A DNA stretch of 64,000 nucleotides from Gryllus longicercus (taxonomy: Eukaryota > Arthropoda > Insecta > Orthoptera > Gryllidae). Position numbers and translations under genes: made by a program. The DNA lies in NCBI GenBank assembly GCA_038098605.1, contig JAZDUA010000383.1, forward strand, positions 315,001 to 379,000. Direction: 5' to 3'. This document shows, piece after piece, positions 22,810 through 34,269 of this stretch. The number at the start of each line of letters is the position of its first letter. Position 1 is the stretch's first letter. Under the pieces are notes generated by a model that was not told where the DNA came from, did no database searches, and saw nothing but the letters and a program-made list of their open reading frames with translations.

Positions 22810-24045
22810 CTTCATTTCTACTTTTACGGATTACTCGTTTTCAAATGACATTGGGAATATAAGGGATATTCCCGTTTCGTATTACAATAAACGCTTGCAT
22901 CGCATATGTTATTACTACTGCATGTAAATTAACTTGTTACCATACTACCCCGCTGACCACGACAAAAGCTTTCACTGAGGCTCTGACTAATACATCCTTG
23001 GGGAAGGGAGAAAAGAGACGTTTGGAACAAAACATACATTGCATTCCGTGGGATAGTAAATTATTGCTGACGTTTCCGCGATGCGTTGTCCATGTGATTC
23101 TGGGAAAGGCACACAATGCCATGAGTACGCACGCACTCTTGTATTACTCACTCAACATGCAAGAGATTCATGTACTCGCAGTATGTGCACGCGGAAAAGC
23201 AACGGCATTGCTAACATTCAACGGTGACATCCAATACACCATTCTAGCTGAAGTATTTTAATCCTACATGAAAATTTCCGCCGAGTAAAACATTAGACCT
23301 AACACTTCTGGAAACGTACGTAATATGAAATCGAAGGAAAATGGCACATAGGAGTTCTGCTAAATATACGCTTTTCAACGACCAAAATCACTTCTTGTGA
23401 AAGATCTAAGAACTTCAGGGAAAACATAACAAACCTAAATTTTAAATTCACGCCACCACCGCCGCCGCCGTGATCTTGCCCTAGAGCTTTTTGCTCTTTA
23501 TCCCGGCCCACTGACCCAAAATGGACGCCAAAATTGATTTTTATTTTATACGAGTCTAACGGTGTGATTGAATAAGAGGCTGAAAATGCGATTCACACTG
23601 AAAACTAATTCATTACGTGACATTCGTAGTGGGACACGACAAAAGGCTGATTTGCCACAACCTTTACAGAAGCATTTTTTCCTAATTCCAACCAATTAAA
23701 ACACTAACCTAATTCCAACCAATTAAAACCAAGGAACGTACGTATGCTCAATTCGTGCGGTATCCACGCTAATGATAACCATATTCGTAAAGATGTCCAA
23801 AATTAAAATTTTGTTCCACACATTTTCTTGTAAATGATCATATCTGCACGTCTTATCGTGGAATAAGTGTATGGGTTTTTGCACACAAATAATTTTAAAA
23901 ATAATAAAATAGTTTTAATATTAATTCAATTTAATTTAATTTGTTCCCTATCTCATTATCACTACATCAAAATGCGTTGCTAATATTCTTTTTGCACTGA
24001 TATGTAAGTTTTATATTAAAGCATCATTAGTATGATTCCAATACC
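22810..24045. other. Non-coding DNA with a short tandem duplication
   Basis: CCTAATTCCAACCAATTAAAAC occurs twice in tandem near 23,680-23,730 (motif here split: CCTAATTCCAACC, AATTAAAAC). Open frames at 22,998-23,261 show no family signature. Confidence 0.5.
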
Positions 24046-24049
24046 GACC

Positions 24050-24330
24050 TGAATGGAGGAGGTGGCTAGGACGTGTGAAGACTCAGCGCCTCTGTCCGAA
24101 GTGTCGCAGTTTCGAGTCCCGCCGTGGACATGGTTGCTCGTCCCGTGCCTGTCATGTACGTGTTTTGTCGCGGAAGGTTTAGTGAACCTGCTTGACCACA
24201 GACCAGCACTTGTGTCTAGTGTAAAAGTTAATGTGTCCCCATGAGAGATCGTGGGTTGGGTACTCAGTGCGGATAGCCGAAATCAGCATCTCCTTATTCT
24301 GATTTTGGAAAAACCCCCGAAAGAAAAGAA
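24050..24330 (+). repeat. SINE-like repeat with pol III B-box-like motif
   Basis: AGTTTCGAGTCCCGC (about 24,107-24,121) is a good B-box-like sequence (GGTTCGANTCC-type). The upstream A box is poor. The body continues through GTGTCCCCATGAGAGATCG to a terminal A-rich, purine-rich stretch (AAGAAAAGAAAAATTTTAAAA), consistent with a SINE 3' tail. No second copy recognised here. Confidence 0.45.
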
Positions 24331-24339
24331 AAATTTTAA

Positions 24340-26210
24340 AAAATGGTATAAGACCAATATTATGTTTACAAACATAATTTTATATTATGAACTCACCGAA
24401 AAATAAAGGTGAATGTTTCAGATTATCCTTTGTTTTGAATGAGGGATAAATACATTATATCTAATAAATAACTAATCAAGCACGTAAATTTAAAAATTAT
24501 CGATCCCTGATTTTGTAACTGTTTGGACGAAATAGCGTATTTTTGCTTAAGGCAGTCTCTAGCACAACCTTCATACATCTCAAATTAGTAAAATAAGCGG
24601 CACCTTATTGGTAAAGAAGAGTTTCCTGTCGTTACCGCAACTAAAGTCTTAGCCGTGTGCGAGGTCGGTCAAACTGGCGCAAAAACCAAGATAACGAGTT
24701 ACTGAGAATCATTACTGCATGAACTTGGCTTTTTTTAATGGGCGGTATCTAATGTACCTGGGCTCCAGCTGTAAAAGTTTGCAAATCAACATAGTTTTCG
24801 TAGAGAGTAAAATGATGTGCGTACTTTTGTTCGCATTTGATACAAATTAATGTTTTGCTTATGAGTCAAGTCATGTATTTTGTGGATTAAGGCAATTTTT
24901 TTCCTTTACGGTATGCCGGCTGTGTTGTTCTCACAGATTTTCAGAAGTCCCAAATCTTGTGCATCGACCATTGGGGTCAATCTCAATAAAAATCAACAGA
25001 CTTCGACGTAATAAAATACTATTATTGGGAAGTTATGCTCCATGACTACGCCACCGGAAACGGGTAGTCTTGTCACAGTGCAATTATTGCGAAATGAAAA
25101 CGAAACAAACTTTACTATTCAAAAATCTTTTGACATCTCCAACAATGAAGATATCGAGCAAAATTGTAACTTCTTTTACGTTTTGAATCATTACCCAGTT
25201 TTAATGCGGTTTACAACGCACTGCAACGCTCTGAGAAACGACGTCTAAGCGATTTACTTTCGTGAACCTTACGATACCGCAAAGTTTATTCTCTTTTTTA
25301 CCACAACCAGAGTTAAACTCAGATGGATTTGGTCGGTTAACCAGCGAAAGTGACCTCGAAGAAAGTGCACGGAACGCTCTTGAAGAAGCTACCTTACCTC
25401 TTAATGAAGAGAAATAGACGAGATACACACCACGAATTTCTTATTCAAGGTTATCTAGCTATAGAAAACTCAACTACTAATTTTACCCAACTTTAAAATG
25501 CAGCTTCATGCAGGTTTCTATACGCCAGCATTATCAATTTATCAATCATTCAGCAGCGTTTCATGTCTGGGAACTGGAATTTAGCATCTTTCAGAGTCTA
25601 CATTGTACCTCATTTTCTGCATTATTTTTTCAAACTTTGAAGTGAAAAGTTAATTCCGTATAAATGTTTACCAAGATTAATTTTACTACTTATTTGTGCA
25701 GCCGTTTTGACGATTCTTTCGCCACAACCGAGTGATTAATGATTTTGAGAGTAAAGCCACGTAACAAAGAGGTGGTTAAGAGTGTTTGATAGGGTAATAC
25801 GAGAAATGAAATCATCGTATTCAACTTGTTTCTATTTAAATAATGTTCTAAACTGGTTGAAATTAAACAGTTGTGCGATGATTTGAAACATTTTATGAGA
25901 TATACAATGATCATCAGTTCATCACTTCACTATGTTCACGTAATGAAAACAAAATTTCGAGAAACATTCTCTTAAGTAGAAGCAGTTTAGATTACCTCTC
26001 TCGCTAACAACTGTAATAGGAGATCATAAGTACATACGATACGATCGTACGATCTTCAGCAAAGATAAAAGAAAGTTACTCGTCTGTCAGAGTATAAAGA
26101 CGATAAAAAAAATTTCACTGCCAATATTGTATGACTCACTGCTTTAAGTGTTGCAGTAGCGTGTTGGCAGGCCGAATGCGCACGTTGCTCGTCCTTTTGT
26201 CCAAGGCAAG
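24340..26210. other. AT-rich non-coding DNA
   Basis: About 1.9 kb. Short overlapping frames at 25,042-25,428 carry no recognised domain. Nothing further supported. Confidence 0.5.
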
Positions 26211-26214
26211 CAGA

Positions 26215-26545
26215 GCATAGCAGAGTACAGCAGAGCAGCGAGGAGCAAAGCAGAGAGGAGAGGATTGGGTAAGGTGGAGTGGGGGGAGGGAGAGCGGAGC
26301 GAGGACGGGCGAAGAGTCGCGAGAGGGGCGGGGCGAGGCGGGGCGGGGATGTGCAGGGCGGGGCGGGGATGGGCAGGGCAGGGCGGGGCGGGGCGGGGCG
26401 GGGCGGGGCGGGGCTGGGCAGCGTGGGGCGGGGCGGGGCGGGGCGGGGAGGAGCAGAGCGGAGCGGTGTGGGATGGTGCGGATGGTGCGGACGGGGCGGG
26501 GAGGGGCGGGGCGGGGCGGGGCGGGGCGGGGCGGGGCCTGGCCGT
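26215..26545 (+). repeat. GGGGC pentanucleotide-based GC array
   Basis: Begins as AGCAGAGCAG-type units (26,215-26,260), becomes GGGGC/GGGAT/GGGCA units, and from about 26,335 to 26,540 is dominated by perfect GGGGC repeats. The G-rich strand has many consecutive G4 runs spaced by one C, so G-quadruplex formation is likely in single-stranded form. Frames in both directions (poly-Ala/Pro/Arg or Gly/Arg) are artefacts. Confidence 0.9.
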
Positions 26546-26720
26546 TCCCTGGAGGGCGGAGGACGGCGCGCGCGCGGAGAGCAAACGCGCCAAAAAAGCT
26601 CGTGCCGAGGCGAGGCGAAACGAGGCTCGGCGCGTGTTCGCAGAACGCACGCCGCCCGTCACGCCACATCTCGTGAGCGCCGCGGCGGCGGACGTGCACT
26701 CGACGAAAGCGATGAGAGTT
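26546..26720. promoter_or_regulatory. CpG-rich flank of the GGGGC array
   Basis: CpG-rich complex DNA (GGCGCGCGCGCGG, GCCGAGGCGAGGCG) right after the array. A CpG island the array has expanded beside; function unknown. Confidence 0.35.
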
Positions 26721-26764
26721 CGCTCGTGCTCCAGGAGAGGCTTTGTGTGCACAAGACTGGATGA

Positions 26765-27600
26765 TTAACTGCGATATTTTTATTAAGTAATTTTACCGGC
26801 TGAGTTGAATCAGAGCCAACATTCCCGCTGTCTCTAGACTGTCACCGGGAAGTTCTAGGGTTGGAGTACCGACCGTCAGGGATTTTAGAAAATATCTTGG
26901 TAGCTAGTTTGAATTCTGCCTGTGAATTGAAAATTTAATTGCCCATATTTGCGCTAAATTACACGAAAACTACTCACATTTTCGAAAAATTGAACATGAA
27001 CTTATTTAAAGATCCGTCGTTAAAGAACAGATTGAAGATTTTGTTTCCTAAATGCAATGTTTTAGTTCTAAGCCCAAAAAATTGCGCTTTTGCAATTTTC
27101 AAAAAAAATCGGGGATTTCAACGAACATGAGACCTGCACCATTGTCTAAAGACTCATTTTTTGTTCAAAGTCAAAAAAGAACAAAAAAATTGTTGCGTTT
27201 CTAAAAAAATGATTTTTTTTTTAAAATTTCACTAAAAGACCCTCAGAAATTAAAATATTCAGTTGAAACTCCCAAAGCTTCGAGTTCATTTAAATCGATT
27301 GGTAAATATCAATTTTGAAGAAAAGTGGTTGAATGGTTAAAGCTCTAGCGTTGACCACGGGCAGATAGACGTCTCGCCGTCAATCAATTTTTTGGTGTCA
27401 AGGACCAAAGAATGGAACCAGCAAGGATTTTTTGGTAACCGGGATTTGGCTTCACCACCCAGAGGATAAATTCTGTTGCTGAATATAAAAATAACAACTT
27501 TTTCGTTGCCAAGACGCGGCAATATAATTTTTTACCGGCAAAAAATTCGCCGTTTATCGGCGCACGATTACATAACTTTCTCTTTTCACAAAGTACCTAC
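26765..27600. other. AT-rich non-coding DNA
   Basis: A TGGTTGAATGGTTAAAGC stretch near 27,328 looks like a pol III A box, but no convincing B box follows. No gene recognised. Confidence 0.45.
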
Positions 27601-27609
27601 GCAAAGGCG

Positions 27610-27890
27610 AGAAAGTCCTAATTTGAACCGCGTTTTTGTAGCAACGCCCCGCCCCGCCCCCGCCCCCACCTCCGCCCCCCAATGGGCCGCGGGCAGCGTC
27701 CGCTCAATGGCCGTCAATGCCGCAAAGCAAACACGCGCCCGTGTCACAGCGCGCCTCGCGGCGCCGCGCTTGTCTGCCAGCCTCGTCGGGCGGCGCGACG
27801 GGGCCCACGGCCCCCTGGAACAATGCGGCGGCGCGGCGCTGCTCGCAAATGTGACGGCGGCGACACCACGTAGCCTTCCGGCAATCGGTG
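27610..27890. promoter_or_regulatory. Promoter-like CpG island with GC boxes and CCAAT motif
   Basis: CCCCGCCCCGCCCCCGCC (27,646-27,664) gives overlapping Sp1/KLF-type GC boxes. CCCAATGGGC (27,677-27,686) gives a CCAAT-type site. CpG-dense DNA follows to about 27,890. This arrangement is typical of CpG-island promoters. No splice-bounded coding exon was recognised on either strand. Confidence 0.45.
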
Positions 27891-28202
27891 CAGTTTTCAC
27901 CAAATTCTTTTCGAGAAAAACGTGCGTTTACGTAAGTCGACAAAGCGACTGTGGCATGGCTCTATCGAAGGAAATTACATGGTTCCTAACAAAGATGAAC
28001 TTAGAATACGTCACTAAAATGTTTCGGCAAAGAAAGTGATGCAGATTATAATCAATTTACGAGTCACATTATTTCTACATATACTGTTTGATTTGAAAAA
28101 ATATGTTGTTTGGTATTTCTTACACTCATTTTAAAAATATGGTTATTAAGGGGAAAACCTTTTAAAGTTTCACATGAATTGAATTGAATTAATGCCTTAT
28201 TT

Positions 28203-28475
28203 TACGTAGCGTGACTCAGGCCATGAGGCCTGCTCTTCCGTCTGATCACGTAAATTTTGCTACGCTCCTTTCACCAACTACCAGAGGAAGGAGGTATTTC
28301 TTGGGCGTCGAAACTGGCGATTTGAATTTAGCTCAGAGGCGGTATTTAGGCTTGAGGATCTTTTACCTGCAAGTGAATCTACTAACATGGGACTGCCGGC
28401 TTAACTTCCCCTCCGAAGGAAGGCGTACGAAGGATTCTTTCGCCCTAAAAATCCACGGCTTCGGTCGGATTGATG
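28203..28475 (-). mobile_element. tRNA-derived SINE, family A, copy 2 (5'-truncated)
   Basis: Inverted copy of the body of the SINE at 20,322. It shares CCGTGGATTTTTAGGGCGAAAG (split: CCGTGGATTTTT, AGGGCGAAAG), GAATCCTTCGTACGCCTTCC and TCAGACGGAAGAGC when read on the minus strand. The tRNA-like head is missing beyond the GAAGCCGTGG position. An internal segment differs: this copy has AAGAAATACCTCCTTCC where copy 1 has TCGCCGCTCGTGGG. Confidence 0.8.
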
Positions 28476-28499
28476 ATTTCTGCCGCAAAACTGTCCGCA

Positions 28500-29220
28500 T
28501 AAACTAGATAAATGTAATAAGGAATCAAGTAATCACATTCTACAACACAACCGTACTTCTTAGCCTTACAGTAAGTAATATCGTGATGAAAATTTCGGGT
28601 CACCTCTTTCAACACATTTGAAGTAAAACTACTGACACATTTTATGTAAACATTCATGTACGAGTAAAATAAATGTACCAGAAACATATAAAGTGAAAGA
28701 AACAAAGAATGTAAAGTGGATTCTCAATTAAGCACATTAGTAGCAGTTTACTGCGTCTCTTCTATTCGTCTAATTGCACTCTTAAGTCAAGCGTGTCTTG
28801 AAAGAATGACAGCTGAGACATGTGAGTCAATGAGAAACCAGACACCCGCTGTTCTAGACACAAGGAGTCATTACCATGTTGAAACCAATTTAGTTTATCG
28901 CCCGTTGCCTTCAATGAACTCGTCTCGCGTTTCCCAAACATCCCATCACTACAAATAAAAGTGTCAGTGCAGGAGCTTCTTCAGGCTTTCCTACGGCAGA
29001 AACAAAATACGGACCAATCATTTCCCAGTGCCACCCTCACATTTCAGTCACGGGGGTGGCAGATGTAGGTAGGTCCTGGTAGGTCCAATTTATAAGCGGT
29101 ATATCCACGTGGCTATACATCGAGTATAAATAAATGAATCAACCAAACCTACAACTTAATAGTTCAAAGAAATTTATCAATCAATATACTTAGCCCGTAA
29201 TTTAAAAACACGTCAACGCA
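28500..29220. other. Non-coding DNA
   Basis: No gene recognised. TGCCACCC (29,028-) and GGGTGGCA (29,054-) form a weak 8-bp hairpin. Confidence 0.5.
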
Positions 29221-29267
29221 CCGTAAAAAAGCAGCATAAATGAAACGTTAACGGACGGCCGTGTAAC

Positions 29268-29470
29268 TTGATGCGAGTGCTGAGCTGTGATCAAGATGCC
29301 AGGGAGCCGCCAAGTGTTTTTGCCGCTCGTCTGGAGGCGCGACGCCGCATTATGCAGCTCCTGGAAGGGTTAGCCGGCGGCGCCACCGTCCGCCAACGGG
29401 CGGCCAGCGCCCCCTCCTTCTCGGAAGGCCTCCACGTTCGCCCACGGCGGCGTCTGCGGTAGGGCACGCC
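29268..29470. promoter_or_regulatory. GC-rich block with CTCF-like motif
   Basis: An isolated 200-bp GC-rich, non-repetitive block open on both strands (about 60 codons each way). CCAGCGCCCCCTCC (29,404-29,417), read on the minus strand as GGAGGGGGCGCTGG, is close to the CTCF core GGGGGCGCT. It could be an insulator site or an unrecognised exon; neither frame has a family signature. Confidence 0.35.
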
Positions 29471-29639
29471 GGACATTCAACGCTCGCGCTTCTTCACACA
29501 TACGCGTGTGTGGAGACTTTTCTGGTTCCGAAACCTTGCAGACTGACATGGCTCAGTGACAACTATACTAGCCTGGAGTTGGCCTACGGATGGAGTTACG
29601 CTGGTCGCGAATTTTCGTTCCGAGCTACTATACTGGAGC

Positions 29640-30140
29640 TAGATGGAATTCAGTTGCTATCAGGTGGAGAGGCCGGCTGCTTTGATCGAAAGGTTTCGGA
29701 GGATTCTCTGATCAATCCCAGGCGAATGCCAGAGCGATACCCTAACATAAGGACCACAGACTACCAGCAATTTTTGGCTTCCCCACCCCTGCCTCGTCCA
29801 CTTTCTCTACACCCACTCACTTTCTTTCATACATTACGCTACCACACACATAGAAAGACGAGTTGGAGGCGCCCCGGTGGGGAAATACCTGGAAGACAAA
29901 ATCCCGCAAGCCGACATGCATATGTCACCGGTAACTTCTTGGCTGTCCGGGAGACGCCTCGTCCTAGGCACGGATACCAACGTCTTGGCCGCCATTCTCA
30001 GGGCGAAACGCGAGAGACTACATTCTCATTTATGGCACCGCTTAATTTCACGATCTCTAGAGAAACTCCGACACCTCCTGGTTATAACATACACAATACT
30101 CACGGGACTAAAGACCGAAGTAGTTGACGCGCCTGAAAAC
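29640..30140 (+). repeat. Dispersed repeat R1, copy 2
   Basis: Collinear with copy 1 (2,930-3,400). GGAATTCAG, then GATTCTCTGATCAATCCCAG with GCGAATGCC, then TACCTGGAAGACAAAATCCC with GCAAGCCGACAT, and finally ACGGGACTAAAGACCGAAGT with TGACGCGCC correspond in order. It also carries GAGACGCCTCGTCCTAGGCA (about 29,951), a motif that recurs near 50,980 and 60,130. Confidence 0.7.
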
Positions 30141-30149
30141 ATAAAATAC

Positions 30150-31125
30150 TCATTCCATAAATCTTTACCAGTCGTTTTTTTTCCTTGTTTTTTTTTCTTT
30201 TAAATGGAATTTTCCCTTTTTCGAGATATTTAACGATTAAATGTAGCATTAACAAAGAACATAAAAAAATATAGGACTCCTTGTTACATTGGAAGGTTCT
30301 CACAATTCGCTAGGAATTGTATTTTAAATCATTAACTATAATCAGGAAGCAATTTCCGGTGCACTACATGTTATCTCGCTTCCTGTTTCCACTTCTTTCG
30401 GGAATTATTTTTCCTCGCATACGAATCGCAAGTTTAGAAAAAAGTCGTTAACAGTAGCGTTAAGTGTTCTGCGTAATGGGTCAACTAGACGGAGACACAT
30501 TTAAGTTTTTCAATGGGCAATCGTGTTTTTCCATTTTTTATTTATAAACGGCTAAGTGAATTAACCTAAATCTGGATCGGCATAACACGTTCTAGCGATG
30601 TATATTCATTAAGAATAAATTATGTACACTTCTTAGTTCTTCCGGAATGTGTACAATTTACACGTTTTCAAATGTGAGAGATGTCTATAAATTATCTTCT
30701 CCAATTCCTGGGAAATGATATAAAATAAACAGGTTTTCAAGATAAAGGAGTTTTCTAAAACTAAGTAGTATTTCTTTACATCACTTTTGTCGCAACCGTA
30801 ATTGACTGGCAAAGTTCTTTTGGAAGTGTGATGACACACCATTAAGTGATATATACGGAAGTAAATAAATTTGACTCACCGATGTTTCACTGTAAACTCT
30901 CTAGTAATGATTCATTAGAAATACGCATTGAAACACTTTTGAGAGCTCGAGGAGGGCGGATGTTATCACTCAATTGCTTTTTTATGTTGAAAGAGAAGAA
31001 ATACCAAATTAATGAAATGCCGCAAAAGTACGCTTTTCTGAGACGTTCATCGAAGAACCACTTTCTCAAAAGCCACGCCTGACGGAGTCATTGTTTATCT
31101 TCAGGTCAGCAACCAGCAATTTTCA
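30150..31125. other. AT-rich non-coding DNA
   Basis: Contains a T-rich stretch (30,175-30,205). No gene or repeat recognised. Confidence 0.5.
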
Positions 31126-31129
31126 TAAG

Positions 31130-31800
31130 TACACGATGCCTGCTCGTCTCTTAAGGCCAGCACTAGAGCGAGCGCAGGACAGAGTCCGCTTTTAACCGTA
31201 TCCTCATCCTCCCTCATAACCTCAAGTCAGCAGCAGGCCGCTCCGGGGAAGGCTTTTCATTTCGAAACCAAATCGCACTCAGGCATGCAAGACGTTTGCC
31301 TCTCGTTTACATAACGACGGAAGGGAAACATTCATTCGTCAAAGGGAGGAGACATTTCTCTTACTCCTTTATTGCAAACCTTTGCTAAACGGGCGATTGC
31401 CTACCGGGCAACGAGTAAATTACAGCCAGGAAACGCAGGTCCGCGATCGATGCCGGCGACTAAAAGTTAATTCGCCAACTGCCTTCTGGCTTCCCAGAGA
31501 GCAGCACGGGGAAGCAATTTAACTTTACATAAAGTGAAGTAATTTCAATTCTGCCCGCTCTGGAGAACGCGGGCGGGCGCAGGACTTGAACCCAAGACGC
31601 GGCTGGTACAGAAACGACTTCCCCATCCCTGGCTTACAGCGGCGCATCTCGTTCCTGTCTCCGCCCACAACTCACGGCCCGCTGCCGCGATCGACGACTC
31701 GTGCGAGCGAGGCACCCGCGACGGCGACGGCGCCGCAAGCGAGGCGTCCTATTTATACGAATCGTTTGCCGTTTCCGAGCGGCATGAATCTTTAAAAGAG
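31130..31800. promoter_or_regulatory. Candidate regulatory / conserved non-coding block
   Basis: About 650 bp of balanced-composition, non-repetitive DNA between AT-rich flanks. It has many short homeodomain- and Hox-type sites (TTAATTCG, TTTATTGC, ACATAAAG, TTTACATAA) and a CpG-rich 3' part (31,560-31,745). No coding frame or splice pattern seen. Its look is that of a developmental enhancer. This is inference; conservation was not tested. Confidence 0.3.
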
Positions 31801-31804
31801 GCAA

Positions 31805-32750
31805 GAAATCGAGGAACTGACTACTAATACATGAGCGTTTACATGATGGCCTTCGATAAATCTCAGAGATGTCAAATGATGCAAAGGTATTAGGGGACGT
31901 CTTTCGATGAAAGGAAGTAGGTAGAAAAAAAGTAGTAGATTGTCCTTCAAAACGAGCAAGAGTGTGTTCCGTTACTTACACCTTTTTTTCCTTACTAATG
32001 CTGTAAGTGGTGATTGCGGTCAAAATGTGTCAAATAGTATGCCAAAATAATACAAACATGACTAAATATATTACTCTCATGTTTAAAAGGGACACAAAAA
32101 TTACAATTTTATTACATATGTTATATTCCAGGTATTGTCTTCTCGACTCTTTACGATAGCTTTCATCAAGAAAATGTATGCATGAAATATATGTTTATTA
32201 CCACCTCATCAAATATCTATATCTGAATGGAACGGAAACGATGTTTTAACAACGTGGAAAAACATGGAAAAAGCACATTTTAAATGTCAACATTAAAAAA
32301 ATCATATGTATAAAAACATATTTATCTTAATGACAGATAAATATTTTAAACCCCGGAAAATAACTTAATAAAATATCATCTAAAGCTGGAAAAACATAAT
32401 ATTCATTTTGCCGTAAATAGTACCTTGAACCAAGTATTATTGAATTTGACGTGAAACCATTGATTTTCAATAGCGTACATTAACATTACTGCAAGTAAAA
32501 GTAAATTCCTAAAAATATAAGAAAATATATCGCCGACAATTCACCAATTTCACCTCCCTAAAACATAAAATGTTTTGAATAAATGGAAGCCTAACATTAA
32601 TAAAAAGGTAAGTACTAAAAATTGCAAATCATGAGATGTTTAATTAAAAGCACTGGATCAGAATTGAACTAAAACTAGGTATCGCTAAAATGGAAAAATA
32701 CAATATCAATATTGTGCAATAAACGATAAAATACTTTTAAACGGCCACTA
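31805..32750. other. AT-rich non-coding DNA
   Basis: Very AT-rich, nothing recognised. Confidence 0.55.
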
Positions 32751-32754
32751 TTCG

Positions 32755-32900
32755 CTACTCTACAATGTTCACTGACTTTACCGAGTGCGTTCCAAGTTCT
32801 GCAAACTCCCCGCAGGCTGACTAATTATTCTATGCAAATCCGGGGAAATTGTTCATTTTATGGCTTCTCGTTCACTGTAATAGCTTCTCGCGCGAAGTGT
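32755..32900. promoter_or_regulatory. Candidate enhancer with octamer (POU) site
   Basis: A compact GC-balanced block containing a perfect octamer ATGCAAAT (32,832-32,839) eight bases after a homeodomain-type TAATTA-like site (CTAATTATTC). It lies within AT-rich DNA. Motif-based inference only. Confidence 0.25.
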
Positions 32901-32904
32901 GTAC

Positions 32905-33955
32905 GTTCTCTGTAACATCCCTAGTTAAAGTCTAGAAGAGGCATTAAGAAAGCCACGTTTTGAGATGATTTGCAGGTAAGTTCTGAGACCACAAGGAAAT
33001 GAGAATATATATTCGACTGGACAATTGCTGTATCATTTTCCCATGAATGGATTTTATAGACAAAGCAAATCAACTTCGTTCCACGTATCGAGCTCAAACA
33101 GGAGTAGCAATAACAAATTTCTTGGAAATATGATTCTTTGTAAAACAGAACGGATTTAAAATTGTGATTTATGTCTCAGAAGATGTCAAATATTATTATA
33201 TTTATTCCTCATATTAGCGCCATTGAGGTCTTTATCCTTGGGGCTAGGAATACATGAAGGCACCGTGAATCGAACCTATTCCATTTTTATTAAGTGAAAC
33301 CAAGAAAGGGAATTGGTGTTCCAAACACACGGCTATCGCAGAAGAGAATATACAGTCAATGCCCATTTTCCCACCTCTTAAATGTATAGTGAATTATTAT
33401 ACCTACTGGAATTGTGAAATAAATTAGCAAGTGAATGAAATACTGGTTTACTTCTTCTAACATATTGAACTTGTGCACTAGGGAGAAACACAAAGTATAC
33501 GCGTTATTAATATTTAAATTTAAAAAAGCGATAATATTTGCTAAAATTTTCATATATACAGAAAATGTGTAATACAATGAGAAATGCTCTTTCTCCACAA
33601 AAATTAATTTTATTGACTATCAGAACCGAGGAGGACACAAATCCTGAATGTCAAGTAGTTACATAATTACTCCTATCAAAGGAGGAAAAGCTGAAAAAAT
33701 TATGACAACTGCATATTCCCGTAAATATTTACATGATAAATTATTTATATTATGAATAATTATTCATCATGATAATTATGAATAATTATTTTCATTTATT
33801 TATTGATGTTTAGGGAACTTGGGACAACTGAAGTCTTTGAAACCATAAGTGATAAGTATATTATAGATAATAATAGCGATAATAGTGATGAAACGAATTA
33901 TAAATCAGAAATGAGGGACAGAGGAAACGAGTGAATCACGAGGAAACTTGCCGAA
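32905..33955. other. AT-rich non-coding DNA with a palindrome
   Basis: Includes a perfect 16-bp palindrome ATGAATAATTATTCAT (33,752-33,767) in an AT-rich run. TCCAGAACC-free otherwise; no gene recognised. A CGAACCT-type fragment near 33,275 may be a SINE scrap. Confidence 0.45.
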
Positions 33956-33959
33956 AGTT

Positions 33960-34262
33960 GGCTTTATTTTATTTTATTTTATTTATTTAAGGTCGCATCA
34001 ACATCTAGGCCATTAACAACCACTCTTTCATTTAACAGTATGGTAACTATGAGGATGGCATGGTATGGTAATAATAGAGTGAAAGGACGAGCACAAATAT
34101 CACCGTACCCGAGGCAGTCGAACCCACGATCTTTCGGTCCGGCACTACTGCCTTAAAGATATTGGCCATCCGGACCGCAGAGATGGCTTTGTCTACCACA
34201 AATTCCACGTAGACCGGCTGAGGACAGAGCCCAGGTACCAGCGATGAAAGCGGATACATAAG
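33960..34262 (-). mobile_element. Composite SINE, family B, minus strand
   Basis: Read on the minus strand: a GTCTACGTGGAATTTGTGGT module (also at 17,555), then a tRNA-like head with A box GGATGGCCAATATC...AAGGCAGTAGTGCC and B box GTGGGTTCGACTGCC (near 34,120), then GTCCTTTCACTCTATT and a (TTTTA)n-type 3' end at 33,964-33,990. The head matches 45,472-45,550. The non-tRNA module sits upstream of the pol III boxes, so this copy is chimeric. Confidence 0.75.
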
Positions 34263-34269
34263 AGAATGT

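Noticed and set aside
26136..26768. Frames of 160-202 codons on both strands
   Set aside because: Generated by GGGGC repeats; poly-Ala/Pro/Arg products.
27325..27400. Pol III A-box-like stretch
   Set aside because: No B box at a sensible distance.
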